Source: Faecalibacterium sp. I3-3-89 (lineage in GTDB: Bacteria; Bacillota; Clostridia; Oscillospirales; Ruminococcaceae). Taken from it: a DNA stretch of 64,000 nucleotides. Each line of letters opens with the position of its first letter. The first letter of the stretch is position 1. The position numbers and the translations under genes were made by a program. The notes beneath the pieces are model-generated. The model was given only the letters and a program-made list of their open reading frames with translations. It searched no databases and was not told where the DNA came from. This document shows, piece by piece, positions 29,638 to 38,055 of this stretch. The DNA is taken from assembly GCF_023347275.1 (NCBI RefSeq), contig NZ_CP094468.1:930001-994000 (forward strand), in the 5' to 3' direction.

Positions 29638-29702
29638 GGCAAGCTTCGCCCCGGCAAAGAATGGGTTAATTTTATCATTCGAGCGGCTTTGTTGATTGCA
29701 TT

Positions 29703-29729
29703 TTGACAGGTCGGGCTTTATTATATCAT
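29703..29729 (+). promoter_or_regulatory. Possible promoter for the MMPL operon
   Basis: Perfect TTGACA (29703-29708) and TATCAT (29724-29729) with a short 15-nt spacer, 69 nt before the leader ORF. Confidence 0.4.
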
Positions 29730-29797
29730 TTGTACAAATATTGCCGTGTGAATTTTAACAAAATCACCAAAAGTTGTGTATTAGACGGAGGTTGCTT

Positions 29798-29872
29798 ATG
29801 AGACGACTGTGCAGCCCATCCCCGGGGATGAAACTGCCGACAAACCATCGTAAAGGAGGTCAGACGCTTTGA
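29798..29872 (+). CDS. 24-codon leader ORF coupled to the MMPL gene
   Basis: An ATG with a strong GGAGG (29787-29791) 6 nt upstream opens a frame of 24 codons starting MRRLCSPSPGMK. Its TGA (29870-29872) overlaps the TTG start of the exporter gene. The exporter's own Shine-Dalgarno AAAGGAGGT lies inside this ORF. The geometry suggests translational coupling or a leader that lets ribosomes open the site. The peptide resembles no family I know. Confidence 0.55.
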   Translation: MRRLCSPSPGMKLPTNHRKGGQTL

Positions 29873-32346
29873 ACGAACACGAAAAACCACAGATAGACTT
29901 TATGCACAAGCTTGCGCGCCAGATCGTAGAGCGCCGCAACCTTGTGTTCCTGTTCGTCGTTCTGGCGACCATTTTCACGGTATTCGCGGTGAAATGGGTC
30001 AAGGTCGAGACGGACATGACCACCTATCTGCCCAAGACCTCAGAGACACGTCTGGGTCTGGACATCATGGAGGATCAGTTCACGACCTACGGCTCTGCCG
30101 ACGTCATGGTGGCCAACATCACCCCCGACGAGGCTGACGCGCTTTCCGATCAGCTCACCGAGCTGAAGGGCGTCCAGATGCTGGACTACGACGACACCAC
30201 AGACCACTATAATAAGGACGCGGTATCGGCCCTCTACTCCATCACCTTCGATTACCCCGAGGAGGACGACCAGTGCCTCGAGGCCCTCGACCGGGTGAAG
30301 GAGTATCTGGCCGACTACGACATCTACGTTTCCACCTCGCTGGGCAACACCCAGCAGGAGACCATTGATGCCGAGGTGCGGGTCATCATGGTGTACGTCG
30401 CCGTCATCATTGTGGTGGTGCTGATCTTCACCTCCCAGACCTACGCCGAGGTGCCCGTCCTCATCCTCACCTTTGTGGTGGGCATGATCCTGAACATGGG
30501 CACCAACTTCCTGCTGGGCACCATCTCCTTCGTCTCCAACTCGGTGACGAACATCCTGCAGCTGGCCCTGTCGCTGGACTATGCCATCATCTTCTGCAAT
30601 CACTTTAAAGAAGAGCACCAGACCATGCCGCTGAAGGAAGCTGTCATCGAGTCGCTGAGCAAGAGCATCCCGGAGATCAGCTCCAGCTCCCTGACCACCA
30701 TCGGCGGTCTGGTGGCCATGCTGTTCATGCAGTTCAAGATCGGCGCGGATATGGCCACCTGCCTCATCAAGGCCATCCTCTTCTCGATGATCTCGGTGTT
30801 CGTAGTCATGCCTGGTCTGCTGATGCTCTTCGGCCCCTACATGGACAAGACCAAGCACAAAAACTTCGTGCCGGACATCCCCTTCGTGGGCCGCTTTGCA
30901 TGGCGTACCCGCAAGATCGTCCCCGCCATCTTCGTGGTGGTCATCCTCATCGCCTACCACTTCTCGAGCCTCTGCCCCTACGCCTACGGCTACGATGTCA
31001 TCAAGGTGCCCAAGATGAACGAATCCCTCATCGCGGACCAGATGATCGAGGAGAATTTTACGAAGTCCAACCTCGTGGCCCTCGTCTACCCTAAGAATGA
31101 CGACTACAGCGTCGAGAAAAAGATGCTGGAGGAGCTGGAAAGCTACGACGAGATCGACCACACGCAGGGCCTGTCCAACATCGAGGCCCAGGACGGCTAT
31201 ATGCTGGAAGACAAGCTCACCGCCCGCCAGTTCTCTGAAATGGCCGACCTCGACTACGAGGCCGCCCAGCTCGTCTACACCGCCTACGCCATCGAGAACG
31301 AGGAGTACGGCCAGATCATCGGCAACTTTGCCTCGTACCGGGTGCCCCTTGTGGATATGTTCCTCTACGTCTGCGACGAGGCCGACACCGGCATCGTCTC
31401 CCTCTCGCAGGAGGAACTGGACGACCTCCACGAGGCCCGGGAGAAGATGGAGAGCGCACTGGCTCAGCTGCAGGGCGACAAGTACAACCGCGTCCTCATC
31501 TACCTCAGCCCCTCGCTGGAGGCCGGCCAGACGACCTATGAGTTCACCGATACCATCCGCTCCATCGCCCGGAAGTATTATCCGGACGGCGAGCTGTACA
31601 TGGCCGGCAACGCCACCAACGAGTACGATTTCCAGAAGTCCTTCGCCATCGACAACGTCGTCGTCAGCGTCGTGTCCATCTTCATCGTCCTGCTGGTGCT
31701 GCTGTTCACCTTCCAGTCGGTGGGTATGCCCCTGCTGCTCATCGTGGTCATTCAGGGCGCCATCTGGCTCAACTTCTCCTTCCCTTATTTCTCCCACACC
31801 AACCTCTACTTCATGGGCTACCTGATCGTCAGCTCCATCCAGATGGGTGCGAACATCGACTACGCCATCGTCATCGGTACCCGCTTCAGCGAGCTGAAGG
31901 ACAAGATGGATCACGAGCAGGCCATGATCGAGACCATCAACTTTGCCTTCCCCACCATCCTGACCTCCGGCACGATCATGGCCGTGTCGGGCACCCTTAT
32001 CGGCCAGATGACCTCCGACGCCTGCATCGTAGGCATCGGCCAGTGCCTTGGCCGAGGCACCATCATCTCCATCTTCCTCGTCCTCTTCGTCCTGCCCCAG
32101 ATCCTGCTGGTTGGCTCTAAGATCGTCGATAAGACGAGCTTCGCCGTGCCCAAGCTGGTGGCACGCAGCAGCGGCAATGGCCGGATGCGGGTCAACGGCA
32201 TCGTGCAGGGTGAGATCCACGGCTCTGTGGCCGGTACGATGAACGCCATCGTGGACGGTGACGTCCAGCTGACCGTTATCTCGGGCAATGTGGCGCAGGA
32301 ACTGGATGACAACAGACCGCAGGAGGTGCAGAATGAAGAAGAATAA
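29869..32346 (+). CDS. MMPL/RND-family membrane exporter with bactofilin-like tail
   Basis: An 825-residue transporter with the RND layout: one helix near 25-45, a large outside loop, five helices about 165-330, a second outside loop and a second helix set about 590-740. Motifs include LALSLDYAIIFCNHFKEEH and MGANIDYAIVIGTRFSEL, the conserved Asp regions of helices 4 and 10 that carry protons. After the last helix comes a tail of alternating short strands, RVNGIVQGEIHGSVAGTMNA, like the polymerising beta-helix of bactofilins. Family members export lipids or peptides. The TTG at 29869 is chosen because AAAGGAGGT (29852-29860) is ideally placed. It overlaps the next gene by 14 nt. Confidence 0.85.
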   Translation: MNEHEKPQIDFMHKLARQIVERRNLVFLFVVLATIFTVFAVKWVKVETDMTTYLPKTSETRLGLDIMEDQFTTYGSADVMVANITPDEADALSDQLTELKGVQMLDYDDTTDHYNKDAVSALYSITFDYPEEDDQCLEALDRVKEYLADYDIYVSTSLGNTQQETIDAEVRVIMVYVAVIIVVVLIFTSQTYAEVPVLILTFVVGMILNMGTNFLLGTISFVSNSVTNILQLALSLDYAIIFCNHFKEEHQTMPLKEAVIESLSKSIPEISSSSLTTIGGLVAMLFMQFKIGADMATCLIKAILFSMISVFVVMPGLLMLFGPYMDKTKHKNFVPDIPFVGRFAWRTRKIVPAIFVVVILIAYHFSSLCPYAYGYDVIKVPKMNESLIADQMIEENFTKSNLVALVYPKNDDYSVEKKMLEELESYDEIDHTQGLSNIEAQDGYMLEDKLTARQFSEMADLDYEAAQLVYTAYAIENEEYGQIIGNFASYRVPLVDMFLYVCDEADTGIVSLSQEELDDLHEAREKMESALAQLQGDKYNRVLIYLSPSLEAGQTTYEFTDTIRSIARKYYPDGELYMAGNATNEYDFQKSFAIDNVVVSVVSIFIVLLVLLFTFQSVGMPLLLIVVIQGAIWLNFSFPYFSHTNLYFMGYLIVSSIQMGANIDYAIVIGTRFSELKDKMDHEQAMIETINFAFPTILTSGTIMAVSGTLIGQMTSDACIVGIGQCLGRGTIISIFLVLFVLPQILLVGSKIVDKTSFAVPKLVARSSGNGRMRVNGIVQGEIHGSVAGTMNAIVDGDVQLTVISGNVAQELDDNRPQEVQNEEE

Positions 32347-35300
32347 GCTGCTGCGCCGCCTGACGGCTGCGCTTCTGGCCGCTGTGCTGACGCTGAGCAT
32401 CGCTCTGCCAGTGTTCGCGTCTGACGACAGCGATACCATTTACATCAACAGCGTCTCGGACCTGCTTTCGCTGGCCAAGAGCTGTGCCTACGATCAGTGG
32501 TCGGTGGGCAAGACCGTCGTCCTGCAGCAGGACCTCTCCCTTGAGGGGATGTTCTGGGCGCCCATCCCGTCCTTCAGCGGACAGTTCAAGGGCAACGGAC
32601 ATACCATCTCCGACCTGACGGTGTCGGGCGAGTACTCCCCGGCGGGCCTCTTCGGCATCGTGGAGGAAAAAGGCTCCATCGAGTCCCTGAGCGTGCGGGG
32701 CGTCGTGTCCGTTTCGGACACCAAGGACACCACCACCGGCGGCATCGTGGGCATCAACCATGGCACCCTCATCAGCTGCCAGTTCACCGGCGTCGTCACC
32801 GGCGACAGCGAGGTGGGCGGTATCGTGGGCCGCAACGAGGCCGAGGGCACCATCGACCACTGTACCGCCCGGGCCATCGTCACCGGTAAGTCCGCCACCG
32901 GCGGCATCACCGGCTACAACCTCGGCGCGATTACCGGCTGTACCAACGTCGGCAGCATCAACACCGAGTATCAGGAGGCCTCGCTGGATACCGACGGCTT
33001 CACGGCAAAAATGGTGGATTACATCAACAGTCGGAAGGCCAGCATCGACTCCTCCGACAACAGTGGAAGCTCCACCACCAATGTCGCCACCGACACCGGC
33101 GGCATCGCGGGCCGCTCCTCCGGCATGATCCTCACCAGCGTCAACACCGGCACCATCGGCTACGAGCACATCGGCTACAACGTGGGCGGCATCGTGGGCC
33201 GTACCGACGGCCTTGTGTCCGGCTGCGTCAATCAGGGCCGTGTGCTGGGCCGCAAGGACGTGGGCGGCATCGCCGGTCAGGCCGAGCCTTACCGGGAGCT
33301 GGACCTGTCCAAGGACACCATCCGCCGCCTCCGCTCCGAGCTGGATGTGCTGCGGGGCCTCGTGGACGACACCACCGGCGTCATCGAGAACTCCACCACC
33401 AGCATCTCCAATTCCTTCAACGCCATGACCAGCCAGATGGATACCGCTATTGCCACGGCCCGCCAGCTGGACGATCAGGCCAGCGACTACGGCGATGAGG
33501 TGGCCGACGAGATCGACCGCGCCTCCACTTTGCTGGCCGATACCCTCACCAAGCTGGAGCCGGTCATGGACACCGGCGAGGACGCCATGACCAAGCTCGC
33601 CGAAGCCACCGGCAGCCTCAAGTGGGCCATCCGCGAGATGGCTGCGGAGATGCTGATGGCCTCCCGCGCCCTTGCCAAGACCAGCGACAGTCTGGATAAG
33701 GTGTCAGACGCCGCCGCAGATAACCGCGACGGCCTGCATGGTATCTCCAACGGCATCAAGAAGCTGCTGGAATCCATCAACACCGGCGACGACACCGCCG
33801 CCTCGCAGGCCATCTCCGGCATCCTCTCGGCCTACGACTCCCTCTCCCCGGATACAAAGTCCGATCAGAACCTCAAGACCGGCATCGAGCTGCTGAAGGT
33901 GGCCAACTCTGTGGCCAGCGTCTTTACGCTGGGCAGCGGCCTCTCTCCGGCCATGAAGGCCGTCACCGCAGGCATGGGCCTGCTGCGGACGGCATCCCTC
34001 CTGTCCAACGACAGTGACATCGCCCGTGCGACCTCTCAGATCGCCAGCGCCATCGGAACCATCTCCACCATCACCACCCAGATGGGCGGCATCGTGGGCA
34101 GTGCGGCTAAGGCCGTCTCTGCCGCCGACCATCCCGAGCTGGCGTCGGCCCTGACCAAGACCTCTGACGCCCTGACCGGGATGGGCAGCATCACCGACGA
34201 CATCATGGGCAGCATCAAGGACTGGGTCGGCGGTCTGGACGGCGCAGACGACATCAAGAGCGGCATCGAAAGGCTGAGAGATGCGTCCGATAAGCTCAGC
34301 GATGGCATGGACGACCTGAGCGACTCCATCGACCTGCTCAAGACCGACGCCGCCCTCACCAGTGCAACGCTGGTCCATACCTCTGTGGCGCTGGGCCAGC
34401 TGCAGGACGGCCTCGGCGGGCTGACTGACATGATGAGCCAGACCCGCGACATCCTCCACTGGCTCAACCAGCAGGACCCCATCAAGGTGCCTCGTCCCTC
34501 GGCGGAGCTGACCAACACCAAGGACTCCCTCTTTGATGCGGTCAGCGGCCTGACCGATAAGATGGAGGACATCAACAGCACCATGCGGGCTTCCAGCGAG
34601 CAGCTGACCGCCAAGATGCGGGCTGTGACCGCACAGGTCAGCGTCGTGTCCAACCTGATGCTGGACGCCGTGCAGGAGATCAGCGATCCGGGCAGCAAGA
34701 CCATCTATGAGGATGAGTCCGAAGACCTCATCGCCGCCCAGTCCGACGGAAAGATCGAGAACAGCATCAACCGGGGCATCATCGACGCCGACATGAACGT
34801 GGGCGGCATCGCCGGCACCATGGGCGTCGAGAACCTGCTGGACCCCGAGGAGGACAACAAGGACGAGGGCACCTCGCTCCTGCGCACCTCCTACACCGTC
34901 AGCGCCGTCCTCATCGGCAACACCAACGAGGGCAGCGTCACCGCCAAGAAGGACATGGTCGGCGGCATCGTGGGTCAGGAGGAGCTGGGCCTTGTGACGG
35001 CCTGCGAGTCCTACGGCGACGTCACCGGTGTCAATCAGGTGGGCGGCATCGCTGGTGCGGCCAGCGCAAAGCTCCGCAGCAACTGGGCAAAATGCGCCCT
35101 CAGCGGTGAAAAGTACGTCGGCGGCATCGTGGGTCAGGGCAGCGACAGCGACCTCACCGACGGCAGTCTTATCGCCATCAACAACCGCGCCCTCGTCTCG
35201 GTGCTGGCAGGCCAGCAGTATGTGGGCGCCATCTCCGGCGGTCAGGACGGCAGCTTCGTGGGCAACCTCTTCGTCTCCGACGACCTGCAGGGCATCGACC

Positions 35301-36118
35301 GCCTGAGCCGGGCCGGTCAGGCCGAGCCGGTCACTTATGAGACCCTGCTCGCGCAGGAGGGCCTGCCCAAGGCCTTCCGCAAGCTGAACCTCGTCTTCAA
35401 GGCTGACGGTCACACCATCAAGAAGATCAGCTTCGACTACGGCGCGTCCTTCACGGAGGCCGACTACCCGGAGATCCCCCAGAAGGAGGGCTACTACGCC
35501 GAGTGGAGCACCCCCGTGCTGGATGCCCTCCACACCGACACCGTAGTGAATGTGGAGTACACCTCCTACATCCCGGCGCTGGGCAGCAGCGTGACCCGTG
35601 AGAACGGTCGCCCGGTCTTCTATGTGGACGGCTTCTTCGGCGGCTCCAACGCGGTGCAGGTCACCCAGCAGGACATCACAGCCGACGTCCATGGCGTCAC
35701 CGAGCAGTGGCTGCTGGAGTTCACCGACGACGGCAACGAGACCCATCAGATCCGCTACCTGACCCCGGGCAAGGCCGAGGGCAAGGTCTACGTCAAGCAG
35801 GCCGACGGCAGCTGGCAGCGAGTGGAGACGGGCAGCTTCGGCAGCTACACCACCTTCACCGTCACCGGCACCGAAGTGGAAGTGGCCTTTGTGCCCAGCA
35901 AACTTCCCGTCTGGGCGTTCTGCGCCGGCGGCGCGGCCCTGCTGGTGCTGCTCCTGCTGCTGGCAAAGCGCATTCGCAGCAAGCGCGGCCCCAAGGGCGG
36001 CAAGCCCGAAAAGGAGAAAGCGCCCCGCAAGGAGAAAAAGGGCGGAAAAGCAGCAGCGGACGCCTCCGCGCCCGCCGATGAGCTGGATACGCCCATCTCC
36101 GAGACCGATGTCCCGTAA
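32333..36118 (+). CDS. Large surface protein with GLUG repeats and C-terminal anchor
   Basis: 1261 residues. The signal peptide (about 1-29, ending PVFA) is followed by GLUG-type repeats at about 95-210, 255-325 and 810-1000 (for example GGIVGINHGTLISC, GGIVGRNEAEGTIDHC, GGIAGQ). An almost wholly helical segment at about 330-800, rich in short heptads, separates them. An InlB-like beta-repeat lies near 1015-1080, and a C-terminal helix (VWAFCAGGAALLVLLLLLAK) with a Lys-rich cytoplasmic tail ends the chain. GLUG repeats occur in adhesins and other cell-surface proteins. The gene overlaps the MMPL exporter by 14 nt, so the pair probably works together: export, or a membrane-spanning partner for a wall process. 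The ATG at 32333 follows AGGAGGTGCAGA. Confidence 0.8.
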   Translation: MKKNKLLRRLTAALLAAVLTLSIALPVFASDDSDTIYINSVSDLLSLAKSCAYDQWSVGKTVVLQQDLSLEGMFWAPIPSFSGQFKGNGHTISDLTVSGEYSPAGLFGIVEEKGSIESLSVRGVVSVSDTKDTTTGGIVGINHGTLISCQFTGVVTGDSEVGGIVGRNEAEGTIDHCTARAIVTGKSATGGITGYNLGAITGCTNVGSINTEYQEASLDTDGFTAKMVDYINSRKASIDSSDNSGSSTTNVATDTGGIAGRSSGMILTSVNTGTIGYEHIGYNVGGIVGRTDGLVSGCVNQGRVLGRKDVGGIAGQAEPYRELDLSKDTIRRLRSELDVLRGLVDDTTGVIENSTTSISNSFNAMTSQMDTAIATARQLDDQASDYGDEVADEIDRASTLLADTLTKLEPVMDTGEDAMTKLAEATGSLKWAIREMAAEMLMASRALAKTSDSLDKVSDAAADNRDGLHGISNGIKKLLESINTGDDTAASQAISGILSAYDSLSPDTKSDQNLKTGIELLKVANSVASVFTLGSGLSPAMKAVTAGMGLLRTASLLSNDSDIARATSQIASAIGTISTITTQMGGIVGSAAKAVSAADHPELASALTKTSDALTGMGSITDDIMGSIKDWVGGLDGADDIKSGIERLRDASDKLSDGMDDLSDSIDLLKTDAALTSATLVHTSVALGQLQDGLGGLTDMMSQTRDILHWLNQQDPIKVPRPSAELTNTKDSLFDAVSGLTDKMEDINSTMRASSEQLTAKMRAVTAQVSVVSNLMLDAVQEISDPGSKTIYEDESEDLIAAQSDGKIENSINRGIIDADMNVGGIAGTMGVENLLDPEEDNKDEGTSLLRTSYTVSAVLIGNTNEGSVTAKKDMVGGIVGQEELGLVTACESYGDVTGVNQVGGIAGAASAKLRSNWAKCALSGEKYVGGIVGQGSDSDLTDGSLIAINNRALVSVLAGQQYVGAISGGQDGSFVGNLFVSDDLQGIDRLSRAGQAEPVTYETLLAQEGLPKAFRKLNLVFKADGHTIKKISFDYGASFTEADYPEIPQKEGYYAEWSTPVLDALHTDTVVNVEYTSYIPALGSSVTRENGRPVFYVDGFFGGSNAVQVTQQDITADVHGVTEQWLLEFTDDGNETHQIRYLTPGKAEGKVYVKQADGSWQRVETGSFGSYTTFTVTGTEVEVAFVPSKLPVWAFCAGGAALLVLLLLLAKRIRSKRGPKGGKPEKEKAPRKEKKGGKAAADASAPADELDTPISETDVP

Positions 36119-36132
36119 GAGATAAAAGCAAA

Positions 36133-36170
36133 GCAGGCCTCCGCCCTTCCGGGCGGAGGCCTGCTTTTTT
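36133..36170 (+). terminator. Strong intrinsic terminator after the GLUG gene
   Basis: GCAGGCCTCCGCCC-ttcc-GGGCGGAGGCCTGC followed by TTTTTT. Confidence 0.92.
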
Positions 36171-36213
36171 GCATGATTGGGGAGGTTGTACGAAGGTGGG
36201 CTTTGCCGTTGCT

Positions 36214-36239
36214 CAGGCTCTCCCAAAGGGAGAGGCTTT
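36214..36239. repeat. Family B end fragment B4
   Basis: AGGCTCTCCCAAAGGGAGAGGCTTT, an isolated terminal hairpin of family B. Its right end contributes to the TAA stop of the patatin gene (36238-36240 on the minus strand). Confidence 0.6.
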
Positions 36240-37107
36240 ATGCTTCCGGCATCGCCTTCACTTCATTCAGGAAAGCCTCGATCTTATCCAGCTGATTCTC
36301 CGCCACGGCGCGGCCGGTATCGTAGACCCGGCGCAGCTGGGCGGGGTCGCGCTCCATAGCGCCGATCTCCAGCGGGATAGGCGGGCGGATGACAAAGTCC
36401 CTGCCAGTGGATTCCTGCATGGCGATGTAGGAGAGCGTCTCGTTGTACCGCTCGTGGCGGTCGGCCACCGCCGCCACGAAGGCAGGGTAGCGCAGATACC
36501 GCGCCCGGATGGCAGGAAGGAAGGGATTCTTCTTTTTCACGAAGCCTTTGGGCTGGGTCAGGATGATGATGTTGCGCTTGTAGCCCAGACTCTCGAAGAA
36601 GCGGACGGGGATGGAGTCAGCTACGCCGCCATCCAGAAGGGCATAGTGGCCGATCCGGACGGCCTTGGCGGCCAGCGGCATGGACGCCGAGGCCTCCATC
36701 CAACGCACGTCCTCGGCATCGCCGGTGCGGCACTTGTGGTAGATGGGCTCGCCGGTGCGAAGGTCGGTGCAGACGACGAAAAAGTCCATCGGCGAGGCGC
36801 GGAAAGCCTCCTCGTCGAAGGGGTCGAGTTTTTCCGGCACGATGTGGTAGCAGAAATCCTCGCTATAGAGATTGCCGGTGCGCAGCAGGTTGCCGAAGCT
36901 GGCATACCGCTTGTCGTCGCAATACTCGGTGTTGTAGCGGATGGCGCGCCCGATCTGATGAGACTTGAAGTTGCAGCCGAACACTGCACCGGCGGATACC
37001 CCGATAGTGCCGTCGGTGGTGAGGCCGTGCTCCATGAGAACATCGAGGACGCCTGCGGTGAACATCCCGCGCATGGCACCGCCCTCTAATACTAGCCCTG
37101 TTTTCAT
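36238..37107 (-). CDS. Patatin-like phospholipase
   Basis: A 289-residue serine acyl hydrolase. The oxyanion motif EGGAMRG is at residues 8-14, the nucleophile is in GVSAG (about 37-41) and the dyad aspartate in LDGGVADS (about 165). The family cleaves ester bonds of phospholipids or other acylated substrates. Length and motif order match the bacterial YjjU/RssA-like group. The ATG at 37107 follows AAGGAGTCACCAT. The longer open frame upstream has no such site. The gene stands alone. Confidence 0.9.
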   Translation of the reverse strand: MKTGLVLEGGAMRGMFTAGVLDVLMEHGLTTDGTIGVSAGAVFGCNFKSHQIGRAIRYNTEYCDDKRYASFGNLLRTGNLYSEDFCYHIVPEKLDPFDEEAFRASPMDFFVVCTDLRTGEPIYHKCRTGDAEDVRWMEASASMPLAAKAVRIGHYALLDGGVADSIPVRFFESLGYKRNIIILTQPKGFVKKKNPFLPAIRARYLRYPAFVAAVADRHERYNETLSYIAMQESTGRDFVIRPPIPLEIGAMERDPAQLRRVYDTGRAVAENQLDKIEAFLNEVKAMPEA

Positions 37108-37325
37108 ATGGTGACTCCTTTTTTCTGGCGCGGCCCCCACAGGCCGCAGCAGCCGTTTCCGGTTGCTACCAGTATACTCGATTTTGCGCAGAAAACAAGA
37201 GAAAACGGAAGAAATCTGCCCCCGGATGGACGCGCCCCAGCGCACGGGAAAGGGCAAAGTCGTACTTTTAACGCAAAGCGCTGAAAAAACCGGGGAGAAG
37301 AGGCAAAATTTGGGCAGAAAGGGCC

Positions 37326-37354
37326 TTGCCAACAGGGGCGGCTTCCGGTATACT
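37326..37354 (+). promoter_or_regulatory. Promoter of xpt
   Basis: TTGCCA (37326-37331), 17 nt, TATACT (37349-37354), 55 nt upstream of the start codon. The short leader leaves no room for a purine riboswitch. Confidence 0.7.
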
Positions 37355-37408
37355 GATATGAAATATCGACCGTTTTGTGACAGGAGATCAGGGAGGAAGA
37401 GACAGAAC

Positions 37409-38002
37409 ATGAAAATGCTGGAAGACCGCATCCGCAAAGACGGCATCGTCCGCGAAGGCAACGTGCTGAAGGTGGACAGCTTCATCAACCACCAGATGGA
37501 CATCCCGCTGTTCCGGGAGATGGCCAAGGAGTGGAAGCGCCTGTTCGCGGGCAAACCCATCAACAAGGTGCTCACCATCGAGGCCAGCGGCATCGGCATT
37601 GCGGCTGTGGTGGCCAGCGAGTTCAACGTGCCGGTGGTGTTCGCCAAGAAGTCTATGAGCATCAACCTCGACTACGACAACTACGAGACGAAGATCCAGT
37701 CCTTCACCCACAAGAAAATTTACAACGTCATCGTCTCCAAGAAGTTCCTCACCCCGGAGGACCACGTCCTCATCATCGACGACTTCCTTGCCAACGGCTG
37801 CGCCCTGATGGGTCTGCTGGAGCTGACCGAGAAGGCCGGTGCCGCCGTGGAGGGCATCGGCATCGCCGTCGAGAAGGGCTTCCAGCAGGGCGGCGAGCTG
37901 ATCCGCAGCAAGGGCATCCAGCTGGAGAGCCTCGCCATCGTCGATGCCATGGACAGCGCCACCGGCGAGATCACCTTCCGCGACCAGCCGCAGCAGAGCT
38001 AA
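37409..38002 (+). CDS. xpt: Xanthine phosphoribosyltransferase
   Basis: A 197-residue purine-salvage enzyme that makes XMP from xanthine and PRPP. The PRPP-binding motif [15 protein letters not shown] is near residue 120, and the N-terminal [25 protein letters not shown] and [10 protein letters not shown] segments are typical of Xpt. The ATG at 37409 follows AGGGAGGAAGAGACAGAAC. The longer open frame upstream has no signal. It may balance the purine synthesis genes at the left of the window. Confidence 0.95.
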   Translation: MKMLEDRIRKDGIVREGNVLKVDSFINHQMDIPLFREMAKEWKRLFAGKPINKVLTIEASGIGIAAVVASEFNVPVVFAKKSMSINLDYDNYETKIQSFTHKKIYNVIVSKKFLTPEDHVLIIDDFLANGCALMGLLELTEKAGAAVEGIGIAVEKGFQQGGELIRSKGIQLESLAIVDAMDSATGEITFRDQPQQS

Positions 38003-38018
38003 GGAGAATATGCACTCG

Positions 38019-38044
38019 AGACCGCCTCCGGGCGGTCTTTTCTT
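38019..38044. terminator. Terminator between xpt and the PBP gene
   Basis: AGACCGCC-tccg-GGCGGTCT (38019-38038) followed by TTTCTTTT. It may also serve the convergent PBP gene, though its minus-side T-run is poor. Confidence 0.75.
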
Positions 38045-38055
38045 TTACGAAAAAA

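Noticed and set aside
37163..37408. Possible purine riboswitch upstream of xpt
   Set aside because: xpt often has one in Firmicutes, but the promoter lies only 55 nt from the start codon and the expected paired-loop core is not seen.
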